Origin: Channallabes apus
Taxonomy: Eukaryota; Chordata; Actinopteri; Siluriformes; Clariidae
Direction: 5' to 3'
NCBI GenBank assembly: GCA_030522415.1
Contig: CM060114.1
Coordinates: forward strand, 26,249,304 to 26,313,303
DNA length: 64,000 nt
Each line of letters begins with the position of its first letter. Positions within the stretch are counted from its first letter, which is position 1. The notes beneath the pieces are model-generated. The model saw only the letters and a program-made list of their open reading frames with translations. It searched no databases and was not told the origin of the DNA. Positions 31,836 through 43,974 of the stretch are shown here, one piece after another. The position numbers and the translations under genes were made by a program.

Positions 31836-33235
31836 TGTTATTAAATTCATGATGATTTATGTTGAATGCTACAGAACAGTAGTGATCGTGAGCCAGGCAT
31901 AATTTAATGGGCACATAAAAGATAGTAGTCATAACGAAGGCCAAATTACAGCAAATGCTTACAGTACCTGACTTCATATCCTCTTATTTATACAGTAACG
32001 TTGAATATTTTCATAATGTCAGAACTGATGTTTTATGCAGAGATGATTTCCTCATTTAGTTTTGTGCTCTACACTGATTGCTATTTAGACTACTGATTTC
32101 AGATGACCTCAACTAAAAAGCTAAGCTAAGTCCCAGTCTGATAAGATTTGATTTTCCTATCTTGGGACTGAAATAAAAAGAAAAATAGTTACATAGACGG
32201 AAAAATGTATATCCAGACTTTTGGGTCACTTTTCATATCACTTGTCGTTGTTGTCTGTTGGTATACTTGGTGTATGGCTTTTCTAAAACCCTGGAACAGA
32301 CAGGTCCTGGCTACAGTATGTGGAAGTGCAGGCTTACATGAGTTAAAGTCAGTGTGTTGGGTTTTCAGTATTGCACACGCTTCTGCAGTTACCTACACAT
32401 TCCGCCCTTTCAGACCAGGTTCCTTGCTCATCACCCAACTCTTTTCCTGTTACCAACTGTCTGTATTTTAGTTCAGCTAAACTCCGAGTCCTGCACTTGC
32501 ATCCATCGAGTATGTGGATATGTCGTAGAAGATTGTGCGAAAAAATTGAATGCAGCGAGTAACAGTGAGCTTGTCAAGCCGTCACCATTCAAGCGTGTGT
32601 TGTTGGAGAGCAACAACAGTAATTCACAGCTATCCGTGGCACATTAGGGGAACTCAACTCTAACAACTAGTGTTTTCCCCTGTACTTCCTCCTATTATGG
32701 TGTCTCGCAGCTGCCCTACCACTGCTCAGCTCAATAGGTATAATAAAAACCCTTCGAAATGTCTAGGATTCCTGGTGCAGTAATTGTTATAATATAGAGT
32801 AAGCACTTTTTTGTTAGAGTCAATGTCAGACAATATCAAGATACCTTTCTTTAGTTGCAGTAGTGGACTACTGGCATCTGGTCTAACAAGGAGAAATCAG
32901 ATTGTTATAAAATTTCTTTGCTGAGCTTTTTATTAAAAATCAGCATCAATCATTTCCTTGAGGGAAAATAAACTGGTGAATGCTTGATCATGTCTAAACA
33001 ATGGCAACATCCTACAGCAGAGTACTGTACAGTATGTCTTATACTGCCACTTCACACTATAACTTAAGGTCATGGATGGAATGAATCAGACCTCAAAAAA
33101 ATGCCATCACTGAAAATTTAGATGACTTAATGATCTTGGGTTTTGACAGTTGTCTCAAAAGAATAATTCGGCACAAGCTGCTGTAGCCACAGTGAGAGAG
33201 GATACTCTAGTTCACAAAATGTCAGAAATGCTCCA
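31836..33235 (+). other. Unassigned intron 2 DNA
   Basis: No gene or repeat family recognised. A tandem scar-like TACTGTACAGTA is at 33023-33034. Confidence 0.5.
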
Positions 33236-33240
33236 GATAC

Positions 33241-33430
33241 TCTACCAGTCAAAAGTTTGGACACACCTTCTAATAATTTCATGGCCTTTTCTGATTTCTT
33301 CAAAACTGAAGGCGTCCAAAATATACAATAATTACAATATACAACAGTTGATATTTAGATGTGTCTACGACTTATTCTCTGTTAAGCCTTCTTAACAGCT
33401 CTAGTCTGAGGTACTGTTTGCAGGGCTGAT
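33241..33430 (+). mobile_element. CAGTCAAAAGTTTGG Tc1-like end fragment
   Basis: CTACCAGTCAAAAGTTTGGA CACACCTTCTAAT is the terminal repeat. GTCCAAAATATACAATAAT and ACAGTTGATATTTAGATGTG follow as in the 28467 copy. Confidence 0.8.
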
Positions 33431-33522
33431 AGTGGAAAAAATTCCTGAGCTTGTACTTTTTTTACTTGAGGTGAGTAGGGTATGCGACGCACATAACTTG
33501 TTGGCCCCTGGGCCCAAATATA

Positions 33523-34110
33523 CAGTGGTGTCTAAAGTATTCACATTCATTACTTGAGTAGAAGTATAGATACTAGGGTTTAAAAAGACTTCTTTAGAAG
33601 TTGAAGTATCAACTCAAGCTTTTTACTCTAGTAAAAGAGTAAAAGTACTGGTTTCAAAACTACTTAAAGAATAAAAGTAAAAGTAACGTGAGGGGGAGCT
33701 TAGGCTTAGGTTAGGAGCAAAGCTTAGGCTGTGCCATGGGCCTATATACTGCACTAACACCTCATAAAAAAAGAAAAAAGGAAAATGTGTTGTTTTTACG
33801 GCCATAGTGATTTCGGATACTGTATATGGCAATTGATAAAGAATGCATTTTAGTATAATGCATACACATTAAAGAACCATATATGTGTACTACTGAGCAT
33901 TAACATGTTTTATGGAGAAGAAGATATGATAACTAGTTGCCTATAAGTATTTTAATGGTGCAAAAAGTCAAACTTCAGAGGCACGTCATCAGTAACCTTT
34001 ATTGGAATGGTTGTCTACAATAAACATTAGTGCTGTCAGAATGAATGATTCATCCAAGTGGTTAATCAAAAAAAAATAAAAATAAATAAATATATATATA
34101 CATATGTGTA

Positions 34111-34205
<95 letters not shown>

Positions 34206-34925
34206 TTCCTGTTACCGTACTGGTGCTGTTACCTTCCTCGCTGGTGCTTGGTTGTGACATTTCGCTCGAATCTTGAGTCTCTATCACGGACATCTTCGTC
34301 TACTTATCACAACATTATCAACCGAAAATGCTAATTTATTCAAACGTCCTTGCTGGAGTGTGTGACGTAACGTGATGTGCAGGTGCGATGGATCGCGTAC
34401 CAACCAACAGGGTGTCGGACTGGTATGTTTATACTTCTCATCTGTAACGTCCTTCGGTATAGAAGAAAATAAAGATCACATAGACAAACGAGTTGTTAGC
34501 GAATGTGCCGTTTACTTTTTTGTTCTCTCATGCGTATACCCAGTGACAGATTACACACGCTTAGTTACCTCGCCCCGCTCGACGTGCTTACGTGCTTACG
34601 TCAGAGTCAGCATGCTGAACAGAAAACTTGGAACAGAACTACATGCAAACATTACATCATCCAACCACAATCAAATTCGCTCCATCCAGATGGCGCAATT
34701 TATCCGGATGTTTTTGTTTGTTTGTTTGTTTGAATGACAAGCTGAAATGAAATAGGAGTAACGAGGCTATTTTTAAAATGTAAGGAGAAGAAAATTGTGT
34801 GAAAATGTAAAGAGTAGAAGTAAAAAGTCGACTGAAAAATAATTACTCCAGTAAAGTATAGATACACAAAATTTCTACTTAAGTAAGGTAACGAAGTATT
34901 TGTACTTCATTACTTGACACCTCTG
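33523..34925 (+). mobile_element. Second hAT-like non-autonomous element
   Basis: Left terminus CAGTGGTGTCTAAAGTATTC, right terminus (reversed) CAGAGGTGTCAAGTAATGAA. The flanks CAAATATA (33515-33522) and CAAATACA (34926-34933) match 7 of 8, a decayed 8-bp target duplication. Both sides are packed with AAGTA/TACTT words in ACTTGAGTA-type contexts. This resembles hAT copy 1 in style, but the sequence differs. No transposase. It contains a GT tract (34106-34127) and a long TA tract. Confidence 0.8.
34127..34203. repeat. (TA)n microsatellite
   Basis: About 38 TA units after a GT tract, the longest TA run in the window. Confidence 0.95.
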
Positions 34926-35159
34926 CAAATACAGTATACTGTATAAACAGCCTATGTATAACCCTGACCATCTTTATTTTCAAGTGTCTCTTTTTAGATA
35001 TTTTCATATTTACATTATGCCCCCAGTATTATTCAAGAAAATACAGCAATTTCTTCTCAATATGTTCAGCGCCTAGATTGACAATATTAGCCCATCTTAG
35101 TACAATCACTGGAAGTAAATGCTACAGATGCTACAGCCATATCAAGACAGGTCAGTAAA

Positions 35160-35300
35160 ACCCCTTTCCCACTGCTCTGGTTCCCGTGCCGGTTCAAAAT
35201 TTTGGAACCAGTGCCGCGCTTTTCCACAGAAAAAAATTGGTGCCGGTGCCCTAAAATAAGCACCAAACTGGTGTTTATTTTGTGGCATATTTTTCAGGGC
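35160..35300 (+). repeat. Possible DNA-transposon end
   Basis: CCCTTTCCCACTGCTCTGGT TCC, GTGCCGGTTC, CCAGTGCCGCGCTTTTCCAC and GGTGCCGGTGCC are unusual, internally echoing blocks that resemble a fish hAT/Harbinger-type end I recall only loosely. The partner end is not found. Confidence 0.35.
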
Positions 35301-35484
35301 TTGGTCATAAATATGTAAATAAATAAATAAATGTGTTGTTTATGATGAAAAATTTGACGAAACTAATTTTATTATAAAATTAACAATATAATAGTATATA
35401 AAATAAATTTTTTCATATACAACATTTATTTTAATATTGCTTATTTTATTTTATAAACACCGCTGTATTTGTTGATTAGTGATT

Positions 35485-35665
35485 TCTGAGTCTGGTAACT
35501 CCAAATGAACTTGGACTCTGCAACAGAGGTAACGTTTTGATCTTGCTTTCCTGGGATGGTCTTCATGAGAGCCAGTTTCATCATGGTGTTTCATGGGTTT
35601 TGCAAATGCACTCAACAATACTGTACTTGCAAGAACTATTCCAGATCAGCTGACCTTCAAGGCAA
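35485..35665 (+). mobile_element. Internal fragment of the CAGTCAAAAGTTTGG family
   Basis: Matches 28920-29075: CTCTGCAACAGAGGTAACG, CTGGGATGGTCTTCATGAGA, GCCAGTTTCATCATGGTG and GGGTTTTGCAAATGCACTC. Serves as the unscarred control for 28953. A further piece (GAAATCTCTGGTATTGTTCT, 36508-36580) matches 29186-29225. Confidence 0.8.
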
Positions 35666-36004
35666 AAAAAAAAATGTGATTGGCATGCCGTCGACCGCTA
35701 AGGGTTAGGGGAGCCAATCACTTTTTTTTTCTCCTTGCAAGTGTTTTAGTAAATAAAACTATATTGCAGCAACCCAGGAAAAAAAGGTTTTCTTTCCAAA
35801 AAGTTTATTGCTTTATATCTTAAAAATAAAAAAATAGACGTATATCAGATTCTTGTCTCCATGCGGATTGGAGACCCGTCCCCATGCTTAGCGCTCCATT
35901 CACATGCAAGATTTATGTTAATTTAGTTGTTTTTCTATTGGCACACAACCAAGACTTTCATGAACTCAGGTCAATCTGCAATCTGCCAGGCTTGTTTATT
36001 CTCT

Positions 36005-36275
36005 GCATATGTGCTAGAGTTAGAAATTGTGCTCGCCCTATCATCCAGAGATCGCAAGTTCGATTCCCGGGTGATGCTGTAACCTCTGATGTTGTCCTCC
36101 GCTGCCACCAACAATGGTGCGTGAGTGAGCAGTTCGTGTTGATGAACTGCAAGATGAGGTCGGCTGGCATCACGTGGTTCGGAGGAAACACATGATAGTC
36201 TTCGGCCCTCCCGACTGAGCGGTAGTAGTAGCCTTAATGTGAGGAATTGGATACGACTAAATTAGGGAGAAAAGC
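36005..36275 (+). mobile_element. tRNA-derived SINE, family D
   Basis: TGTGCTCGCCCTATCATCCA, GAGATCGCAAGTTCGATTCC (B box), then GGTGATGCTGTAACCTCTG, GGCTGGCATCACGTGGTTCG, TCTTCGGCCCTCCCGACTGA and the tail GGAATTGGATACGACTAAAT TAGGGAGAAAAG. Relatives are at 52327-52450 and, reversed, 53762-54135. Confidence 0.7.
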
Positions 36276-37013
36276 AGGGAAACAAAAAAAGTCGCAGAAG
36301 CCACATTACTGTGTGAAAGCTCAGTTTGTGCTCTACATAAATAAGGGAAATTTATCAGCTATTACATACATTAGTAAATATTTGAAATGTACACAAATTT
36401 ACAGTATAGAGCGCTGAATCACTGCAGGTCTTAAGAAAGGCCTCAGACCCCTAAGCTTACTTTTGTTGTTCTTACTCTATTCCTAATTCCATATGAGATT
36501 AGAAATCTCTGGTATTGTTCTAGAATGTAGAAAATAAATCCAAACTGGTGTATTCATACCTTTGAATGATACTGTTTATCTCTTAGTATGGTCATAATTT
36601 ATGTACTGAATGCTGGGGTCTAAATCAAATTACTGTAAGGTACAATATTATATCAACATTGCTTCATTTAAGTCTTGTCTGATTGAATTTTTCATGAATG
36701 AAGGTGTAAAGCTGATTGACATTTACAGGAGAATTCAAGCGAGCTGATGAGCCTCTGAGCCGCAGTAAACCATTTGAATGGTTCAGTCATTTTTAAAGAA
36801 GGCTAAACTTCCTTGACTAATGATCCTGGCCGAGGTGGCTCAGCATCCACTGCAGTCATTCCCGTAAACATTCAGCGACTGTACTGCCTGATCTTTGAAA
36901 ATCAACAGATAACTTGTCACCAACTTGCATCTGTATTTAGTTGTCTACACTGACCACAGAAACCTAAAATGACTCTCGTCACCACATTATAAAGTATTAC
37001 AGAGGATCCAAGA

Positions 37014-37025
37014 GCACAAAAGCCT
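37014..37025 (+). repeat. Target-site duplication, left copy
   Basis: GCACAAAAGCCT, identical to 37387-37398; it brackets the SINE at 37026-37386. Confidence 0.95.
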
Positions 37026-37386
37026 TTCATTCATCTTCTATACCGCTTTATCCTGTATTTAGGGTCGCGGGGACCTGGAGCCTATCCCAGGACACTCTGG
37101 GCACGAGGCAGGGTACACCCTGGACAGCGTGCCAATCCATCGCAGAGCACACACACACACACGCTCATTCACACACTATGGTCAATTTGGGAACGCCAAT
37201 TAGAGCCTAATCTGCATGTCTTTGGACTGTGGTAGGAAACCGGAGTACCCGGAGGAAACCCACCAAGCATGGGGAGAACATGCAAACCCCATGCACACAG
37301 AGACGGGAATCGAGCCTGGCTGGGAATCGAACCCGGACCCTGGAGGTGCAAGGCGACAGTGTTAATCACTACACCACCGCGCCGCC
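37026..37386 (-). mobile_element. HE1/DANA-like SINE, near-intact, 12-bp target duplication
   Basis: Reads in reverse GGCGGCGCGGTGGTGTAGTG, an intact A box and B box, a duplicated GGGAATCGA block and all conserved middle blocks, ending at TTCATTCATCTTCTATACC. This is a young copy. Confidence 0.95.
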
Positions 37387-37398
37387 GCACAAAAGCCT

Positions 37399-38420
37399 AT
37401 TTCCTTTTATTGTCAAATTCCACAAGTACATTTAAATTCTTACACCTAATCCTAAATAGAGGCATGATGAATAGCGTTTTTGTCACAGTTCCAGAGGGAT
37501 TGAGCGTTGAGCTTGGGTTACTCTCTGTATGAAGTTCCTGTTCATATTCCAGTCATGAGAGCATGTCTTTTCTTTTCTTCTACTGTACATGTACATGTAG
37601 GTACAGTAAGTAGATTGACTAATCTGGCAAAGTGAATACTCCTAAACCGCTTCCAGTGTAAGGGCTCTGGATCTTTCATGACCCTGATCAGGTTGAAGTG
37701 AAAGAATGAATAACTAAAGGTGAAATCAAATTTTTCTAATTGAAAAACATGTCAATATTGTACTGTATGTCAATGTTGATTCTCATTCCTATGCCTAATC
37801 TTCTCTATTTAATGACATTTCAATGAAATAAAATTTATTTCCAAAGCACAATCCTGACCGAAGTGCGTGTATAGTTTATCTATAATCTGACATACAGTCA
37901 GGTGCTACTGTAGGAAGAAGAGATTTGCCAGTAGTTTATGCAGGTGGCATCTAAAAGCAGCTCCTGTGGGCGTATGGTCTTTCTTTTTCTTTAATCATAA
38001 ACATGTGATGGTTAGGAGTAATTTATTAGAAGGTCGAAGTGGCCTACCTGAAGTGTAAGGACTAATTACATCACTAATTGGCTCTAGAGCCAGGTCATGT
38101 AGTACCTCAATAACAAACAGCAAAAATGTACGGTATAACTGATTCCATACTTGACCAAAAGCTATTTTGACATCGTTGTGGGCAAAGGCTGATGTAAAGG
38201 AATTGAACTAATTGAGCTATGATGTAAAAAGCATAAAAGCATGAAAAATTTAATCCGAGTCCTTATACTTGAGGATAGCTTTCAATTTTGCAATAAGTCT
38301 CAGCTGATAAAAGCTCCTCGTTCCTTATTTGTAAAGAGTTTATTTGTGAGGTGAATTTGAAAGTCAAACATCACCCAAGGTGTTTTGTGAAATTAGATAG
38401 TTTAGAGAGAAAAAAAAGGC
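37399..38420 (+). other. Unassigned intron 2 DNA
   Basis: No gene or repeat family recognised. Several heptamer scars occur (about 37581, 37601, 37760 and 37906). Confidence 0.5.
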
Positions 38421-38421
38421 G

Positions 38422-38515
38422 AAGTTCATTCGTTCATCTTCTACAGTATACCTTTTATCCTATACAGTGACAGCGACAGTGCTAACCATTTAACCACTGT
38501 GCCACCAGACCCCAA
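38422..38515 (-). mobile_element. HE1/DANA-like SINE, large internal deletion, scarred
   Basis: The tail TTCATTCGTTCATCTTCTA is followed, after CTTTTATCCTATACAG, directly by the head GACAGTGCTAACCATTTAAC CACTGTGCCACC. TACAGTA at 38441-38447 splits the conserved TCTATACC block. Confidence 0.8.
38441..38447. repeat. TACAGTA excision-type scar in SINE tail
   Basis: CATCTTCTACAGTATACC here, versus CATCTTCTATACC in the copy at 37026. Exactly CAGTA is added at a TA. Confidence 0.85.
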
Positions 38516-39283
38516 GTTGTCACCAATGATGTCTCCAGAAGGACTACAATGAACCTATTCTCAGCTTATGCTTCTTTTTTTGCAGGAGAAGTGTTTTGTT
38601 AGTCATGACTTGATATCATAAAGCACGTCTGATTCATGGAGACCTTACAACTTAAACCAACTTAGACCTTACAACCAGAGTTAAAATGTTTACTGACAAT
38701 GTTGTAATCATCAGACCAGGCCACATCGTTCTACTGCTCCATGGTCCGGTTTTGATGCTGATGCTTTCTGATGCCCTATTTAAGTAATTTCAGTGGTGGA
38801 TGGGGGTCAGCATGGGCACTCTGACTGGCTATGTATATGCATATGCAGCAAAGTGCAATTGACTATACTGTACAGTATGTTCTGACACCTTTCTATCAAA
38901 TACAGTATTACATCGCTCTTTAATTTGTGCTGGAGTGGCTTTTTTGTAGGATCAAGACAAGGCAAGGGACTCCTCACATGCATCTATCAACCTTCGGCAT
39001 CCATTACCATGTTCATAGGATGGATTTCAAAGCACAGACTAAAAGACATCTAACAGATAGTGGCAATAACTGGTTATTTCAAGATCAAGTTTACTTAGAG
39101 AGACTTTATTCACAGATTATTCACTGACTTTGGCCCAATTGTGAGCTTAAGCTGACAGGCACTAGGTAGGTCTGGCCTGGATCCTTTAACAAAATCACAC
39201 ACCTGCGTTTCATGAACTAGTACAAACTTTTTTTGAGGTTATGATGTTATTTCAAATCATACTGAACTTAGTTTAATTAAATT

Positions 39284-39287
39284 TCTT

Positions 39288-39318
<31 letters not shown>

Positions 39319-39319
39319 G
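39284..39319 (+). repeat. T-run followed by 22-nt G-run
   Basis: Poly-T (about 39285-39297) joins poly-G (39298-39319). Not part of any recognised element. Confidence 0.9.
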
Positions 39320-39958
39320 ATTTGTATATCATGTGGGTTCACATTCATAATTACTAGGGACGTTTATCGGACTCCAATGGAGACGCTGCTGTCCTTTGAA
39401 ACAGCGCACATCGAAACGCCTTTGCTCTCTCCATCTGGGTTAAAACACATCATGAGTTTGCACGACCACTCATTCAACCACTCTGCAAGCAGTTAGTGTG
39501 TTGTATTTGTTGATTTCCAGAAGAAAAACAAAAGCCAGATGCATTGCCTTAGGTGTATTAGCAGCTATTGCTATCAGTGCTATGACGTTGCTGACTGATA
39601 CGTTATTGCTCGTAGGCCAAACATTGCATACTGTAAATTCCGATTGGCCCATTCTCATTCAAGTCACACGCAAAACTCTTAGACACCCTTAAGAACTGCA
39701 AGTGGTTTTGCAGGATGCTTAGTAAAAATGTATTATTAATTTCCTTATAAAACTGCGCATTTGTACCTAAGACTAAAGGGTACTCAAAGCATCATCACAC
39801 CAAATACTGTGACTTGGTTACTTATTTTTTAAAATCATATTTATTTGCATATGCTTTAGAATTTTGCACAATACTATAATCTGATCCAGGACCGCATATG
39901 AACATGACTTAAGTCCAATCTGAAGAGCATTAGATCACTCACTCACTCACTCACCTTT

Positions 39959-39965
39959 TACAGTA
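39959..39965. repeat. TACAGTA excision-type scar in SINE
   Basis: TTTTACAGTATACCGCTTTA here, versus TTCTATACCGCTTTA at 37026. Removing CAGTA restores the block. Confidence 0.85.
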
Positions 39966-40021
39966 TACCGCTTTATCCTGTATTCAGGGTCGCGGGGACC
40001 TGGAGCCTATCCACAGAGACT

Positions 40022-40028
40022 TACAGTA
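40022..40028. repeat. TACAGTA excision-type scar in SINE (second in the same copy)
   Basis: GAGACTTACAGTATGACATGA here, versus GAGACATAGGGCATGA at 58473. Removing CAGTA gives GAGACTTATGACATGA, which aligns with a few substitutions. Confidence 0.65.
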
Positions 40029-40205
40029 TGACATGAGGCGGGGTACACCCTAGACAGGGTGCCAACCCATTGCAGGGCACAAACACACTCACACACTCAT
40101 TCACACACTTCAGGCAATTTTTGAGAATGCCAATTAGCCTAACCTGCATATCTTTGGACTGTGGGAGGAAACCCGGAGCCAAGCCGGGGAGAACATGCAA
40201 ACTCC

Positions 40206-41585
40206 AGCATCAGATCAGTCAGTCCTAAAAGTCAGATTTGTGTCACATTAGGGTATAAAAAAATATTATTTTAGGCTGGTATTTTAGGCTGGTAACATGA
40301 ATGTATACTTGTCAAGTTATAAACTGTTCATATAAACCTATTTAATGGCAGTAATTTCAGTACAAACTAAGGACTAATGACATGGGACAATCATTTTATC
40401 CATGTATTTTTATTGCATTTTACAGTAAGTCATTTAAGACTTCAGTCTTAATAAAATAATTTTTCTGCATCTGATTACTTCTATGAACATTTATTTATCG
40501 TGATCTATTAAATTTTTTGGACACCTGCACTAATTAGGGTTTATTTCATAAAATATATGAAGTATATGAACGTCCATGTCCATGTCCATGCAACAGTTGT
40601 TTCTAGAAACAGATGGAGAAATGTTTCTTACTCTACATAATTACATGGGGTAACATTACATACGCAACTCTGATAAATACAGGATAATGTAGGAGTAGTG
40701 TTGAATGAATATTTCTATAGCATGATGTCTCCAATTATACAGTAGGTGCATATAAATTGATGGCATTACCAGCCCTGCTGTAAACAGGTTAACTCATATT
40801 TCTGCTTCTTTCTTCTCCTCTCTTTGCTCTTTCCTCAGCACATGAAAATAGTTTTTCATGTTTTCCTAGTTTCTTATAATTTAGTCATGCACAAGCGTGA
40901 CTGATAGAGCGCCACATTATCTCAAAACCCCCACCACCGGCTCTTTTCCGCCGTGAAAATTCCAGAGTTTCTGGATCAGTGTGTCCTGCATATGAAAGAG
41001 CCTTTTTTTTTTTTTTTTTCCGAGAGGAGTGCCACCTGTTTTTGTGATGTGCAATACGAAGCATGTAAATATGTAATACCATTATTCCCATCTTTTGTGT
41101 TCTGCATCTATCTGATTAGGATATGTACAGTATGCATAAGCAGGCATATAAAACATAAATAAACATGCATATTTTATGCTAAATCATGGCATCAATAAAT
41201 TAATTAGACCTAACAGATTCTAAGTCTCCCCATGAGTTTTAGAAGCTTGATCTGACATCTGTTATTGTCTTTAATGTGTCCTGTTTTATGTGTAATGCTG
41301 CAGCTGGCCATGCTCATTCAGACTGGTGTCAGCACCCTGCGTCCTGTCACGATTGTATCGAACACTCTGCTCTCTGTGGACGCTGCTACATACAGTATGG
41401 TTTCCTCCCACCAGTTTGGCCTCCAGGCTCCTTCACAATCATTAATTTTGCAACACAAATACCACTGTTACTGTGGGATGTCAGGCTGTTAAGCTTTATT
41501 TTCGGGTCTAGTAGAAGAGACATCAGTATGGGATTAGAATGAAAGAATCAGACAGAAATATATACTGAAAATAACTGAAGTATTT
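40206..41585 (+). other. Unassigned intron 2 DNA
   Basis: No gene recognised. A cysteine-rich frame at 41276-41542 has no supporting signal. Confidence 0.45.
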
Positions 41586-41589
41586 TTTA

Positions 41590-41960
41590 ATTATACTATA
41601 GGTCAAAAGTAATTTTTTTGAGAAATATAATCCGAGTAATCCAAAACTACAAAACTATTAATGTACTGTGTATGTTTGCAAATGCTCTTACTTTCATAAT
41701 TAAACATAATTCAATAAGCATTTGGAATCACAATTTTTACACTTTATTTTTAAACACTTTCCTTGTGTGAAGTTGAGCACTATCCTTTCAGGTTTTAATA
41801 AAACGTTGGGTAGTTCTTAACCTAAATTTAGTCCTTTCAAATCTCCCTAGTTGTTTTCTTTGCTTAATGCAGGCCAATAATTGGAACCTTATTAATTTAC
41901 TTTTTTTTTTGGCTAGTCATTGTATACGGTATCTCAGGTATGTTTGTGGTAAAAAGAAAA
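41590..41960 (+). mobile_element. Possible DNA-transposon remnant
   Basis: TTCAGGTTTTAATAAAACGTTGG, CCTTTCAAATCTCCCTAGTT GTTTTCTTTGC and TGCAGGCCAATAATTGGA are blocks of a non-coding repeat I recall from other fish. The ends GGTCAAAAGTAATTT and GGCTAGTCATTG hint at terminal repeats. Confidence 0.4.
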
Positions 41961-42054
41961 AATTACAGACGAATACTCATTAAGCCTCTGTGGATTTTTA
42001 CTTACGAGCCACCATTCTAAGTGTCCAGGCATTTGCTTTATAAGCGCTAGTTAC

Positions 42055-42540
42055 AAGTATCTCACAAAAGTGAGTACACCCCTCACATTTTACCAACCAC
42101 TTTATCATATGATCTCAAGGGTCAATTTGACGTAAATGAAAATTGGATATAGTTAATGTGCAGTTTGGATAGCAGTACAGATTTACTGTCCTCTAAAAAT
42201 AACTCAACATGCAGACTTGTCAATATTTTGTCTGAGTGCCATTGTTATCTACAGTAGCACAGCCTTAATCCTCCTGGGCATGGAATCCACCAGAGCTGCA
42301 CATGTTGTTGCTGGGATCCTCTTCCACTCCTCCATAATGATTTCACGGAGCTGTTGGATGTTAAACACATGGCGCTTCATTATATTCCGCTTGAGGACGC
42401 CCCACAGGTCTGGTCTGGAGACATACTGTACTTGGCCATTGGACATTGGGCTTTGCAGGGTTAAAAATGTACAGCTGTTATCACTTATGGTGTAATCACT
42501 TTTGTTGGCAGCTATTTTGACAATATTGGCTATATGTTGA
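42055..42540 (-). mobile_element. GTGAGTACACCCC Tc1/mariner-type deletion derivative
   Basis: Left end CACAAAAGTGAGTACACCCC with an inner ATAACTCAACATGCAGAC, right end ATCACTTTTGTTGGCAGC. In between, the minus strand encodes the last part of a DDE transposase (PDLWGVLKRNIMKRHVFN then a frame to IMEEWKRIPATTCAALVDSM). The first two catalytic blocks are deleted. A TACTGTA at 42424-42430 interrupts the GAGACATACTTGGCC block. Confidence 0.8.
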
Positions 42541-42544
42541 GTTA

Positions 42545-43970
42545 AATCTAATCAGAAAATCTATACTGTTATATAAGCTGCACATTGACTACTCTAAAAT
42601 ATGAGTGTCTGTATGATCAGATAACCATCGCGGTGATCAGAATCACCTGGATAGGTTAGGTTCTTGTGCACCCTGCTGTTGTATGGAGGACCATTCCTTA
42701 TTAAGACACAGTTTTTGGCAGGTTATCCAGGATTTATAGAACATACAAAAAAAAAGGGTCCCCTCTTGTAATTGCCATGGGTGGTAAGCTGGATGATATA
42801 CGCACACTTTCCAGTTTTGTCTCTGCAGGACTCTGATTGTGGCTTGTGATTGAGAGCACGTCCCAAGAGAAGTGCCACACGGAGGTTGGCACAGTGTTTC
42901 ACAGCGATGAAACCCTTCATGTATAAATTATATAAATATTTCTTTTAAAAATAGTCAACTTCTGTTTATAAAAGAGATAATTTCCTTTTCGAAATATCTG
43001 TCCGAAAGCCAGATAAACACAGCTGTGACCTCATTGGAATTGCATGTTTATACTGTATGTGCCAGGTTTTAAGCCATTGTTCTGCCTATAGAATACCCAA
43101 ATCTTTATGCTGCTTAGCAACCGAAGATTATTGATTTACAGACTAAATTGTGTGGTGGAACATTGTAGAAAATGTTATCTTTCCCAGCTTAAACAAGCAG
43201 ACAAGCTCTTTGCTTGAAAAAGCTAGTAAGCAGATAGCTCCATTTTGTGTAAATTTTGTGTAGTCCAGCGCATACTAATCGAAAGGAAGATGTGGGAAGG
43301 AACCATATATTATGTGTGTGTTTTTTATTTGTTTCAATGTCACGAAACAATTCTGTGATAAGTTTTGCCACAAACTCACAGGTGTTCAGGAGAAGCTCAC
43401 CCATCTTGGCAGTTAGGAGAGATGCTACAGAGCATAATCTTTCTTTACATGTCAATTCAAGTGCTTGGTTCTGTAATGTAGCATTTTTCATTTTTGATCC
43501 TCGAGTTCTAGTGTTGCATTTATTATTTTATCTGCATTTTTGCTTATTTAGTCCCCCCCCCCCTTCAAATAAACTCAGCCTATGATTAAAATGAAATAGG
43601 TCTCACTTGAATAATAGATTTAACACCCAGTAAAATATGCAGCACAGATTTGCGATTCCAGGCGAAACATTTGGATTTTTTTTTTTTCACTACAGACAAG
43701 GATAGCTCAGGAGTCAGTTTCAGAGGATGACATGCACATTCAATTCTCTTTGTGCTCTTAGTTAATTTTCAGAGTGCTTTTCTCTAGCTCTTAAGTGCAC
43801 TGCTCTTCCTCTGCTGAGATCTGATAGAACAAGAGGCGTATCACAAGCAGGAAGTGAGCCACTTTGTCATGGCAATCCTGATACACAGATTGTGTGCGAC
43901 ACCACATATTATATCTGATCATTTACCTAGGTCATGAAGACAAATACGCACAAAGTGTACAGTATACATG
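42545..43970 (+). other. Unassigned intron 2 DNA
   Basis: No gene or recognised repeat. A short C run (43552-43563) is the only simple-sequence feature. Confidence 0.5.
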
Positions 43971-43974
43971 GCCT

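Larger units (their letters stand above)
39943..40205 (-). mobile_element. HE1/DANA-like SINE, 5'-truncated, with two scars
   Basis: CACTCACTCACCTTTTA, then scar, then CCGCTTTATCCTGTATTCAG, GGGGTACACCCTAGACAGGG, CTAACCTGCATATCTTTGGA and GGGGAGAACATGCAAACTCC; the tRNA head is missing. TACAGTA occurs at 39959-39965 and at 40022-40028. Confidence 0.9.

Noticed and set aside
35615..35625. AATACTGTACTTGC as a scar
   Set aside because: The paralog at 29043 reads AATACTGTTCTTG, so the word arose by a single substitution and not by a 5-bp insertion.
41276..41542. Cysteine-rich frame that could look like a small secreted protein
   Set aside because: No signal peptide, splice support or known spacing; short open frames of this size are expected by chance here.
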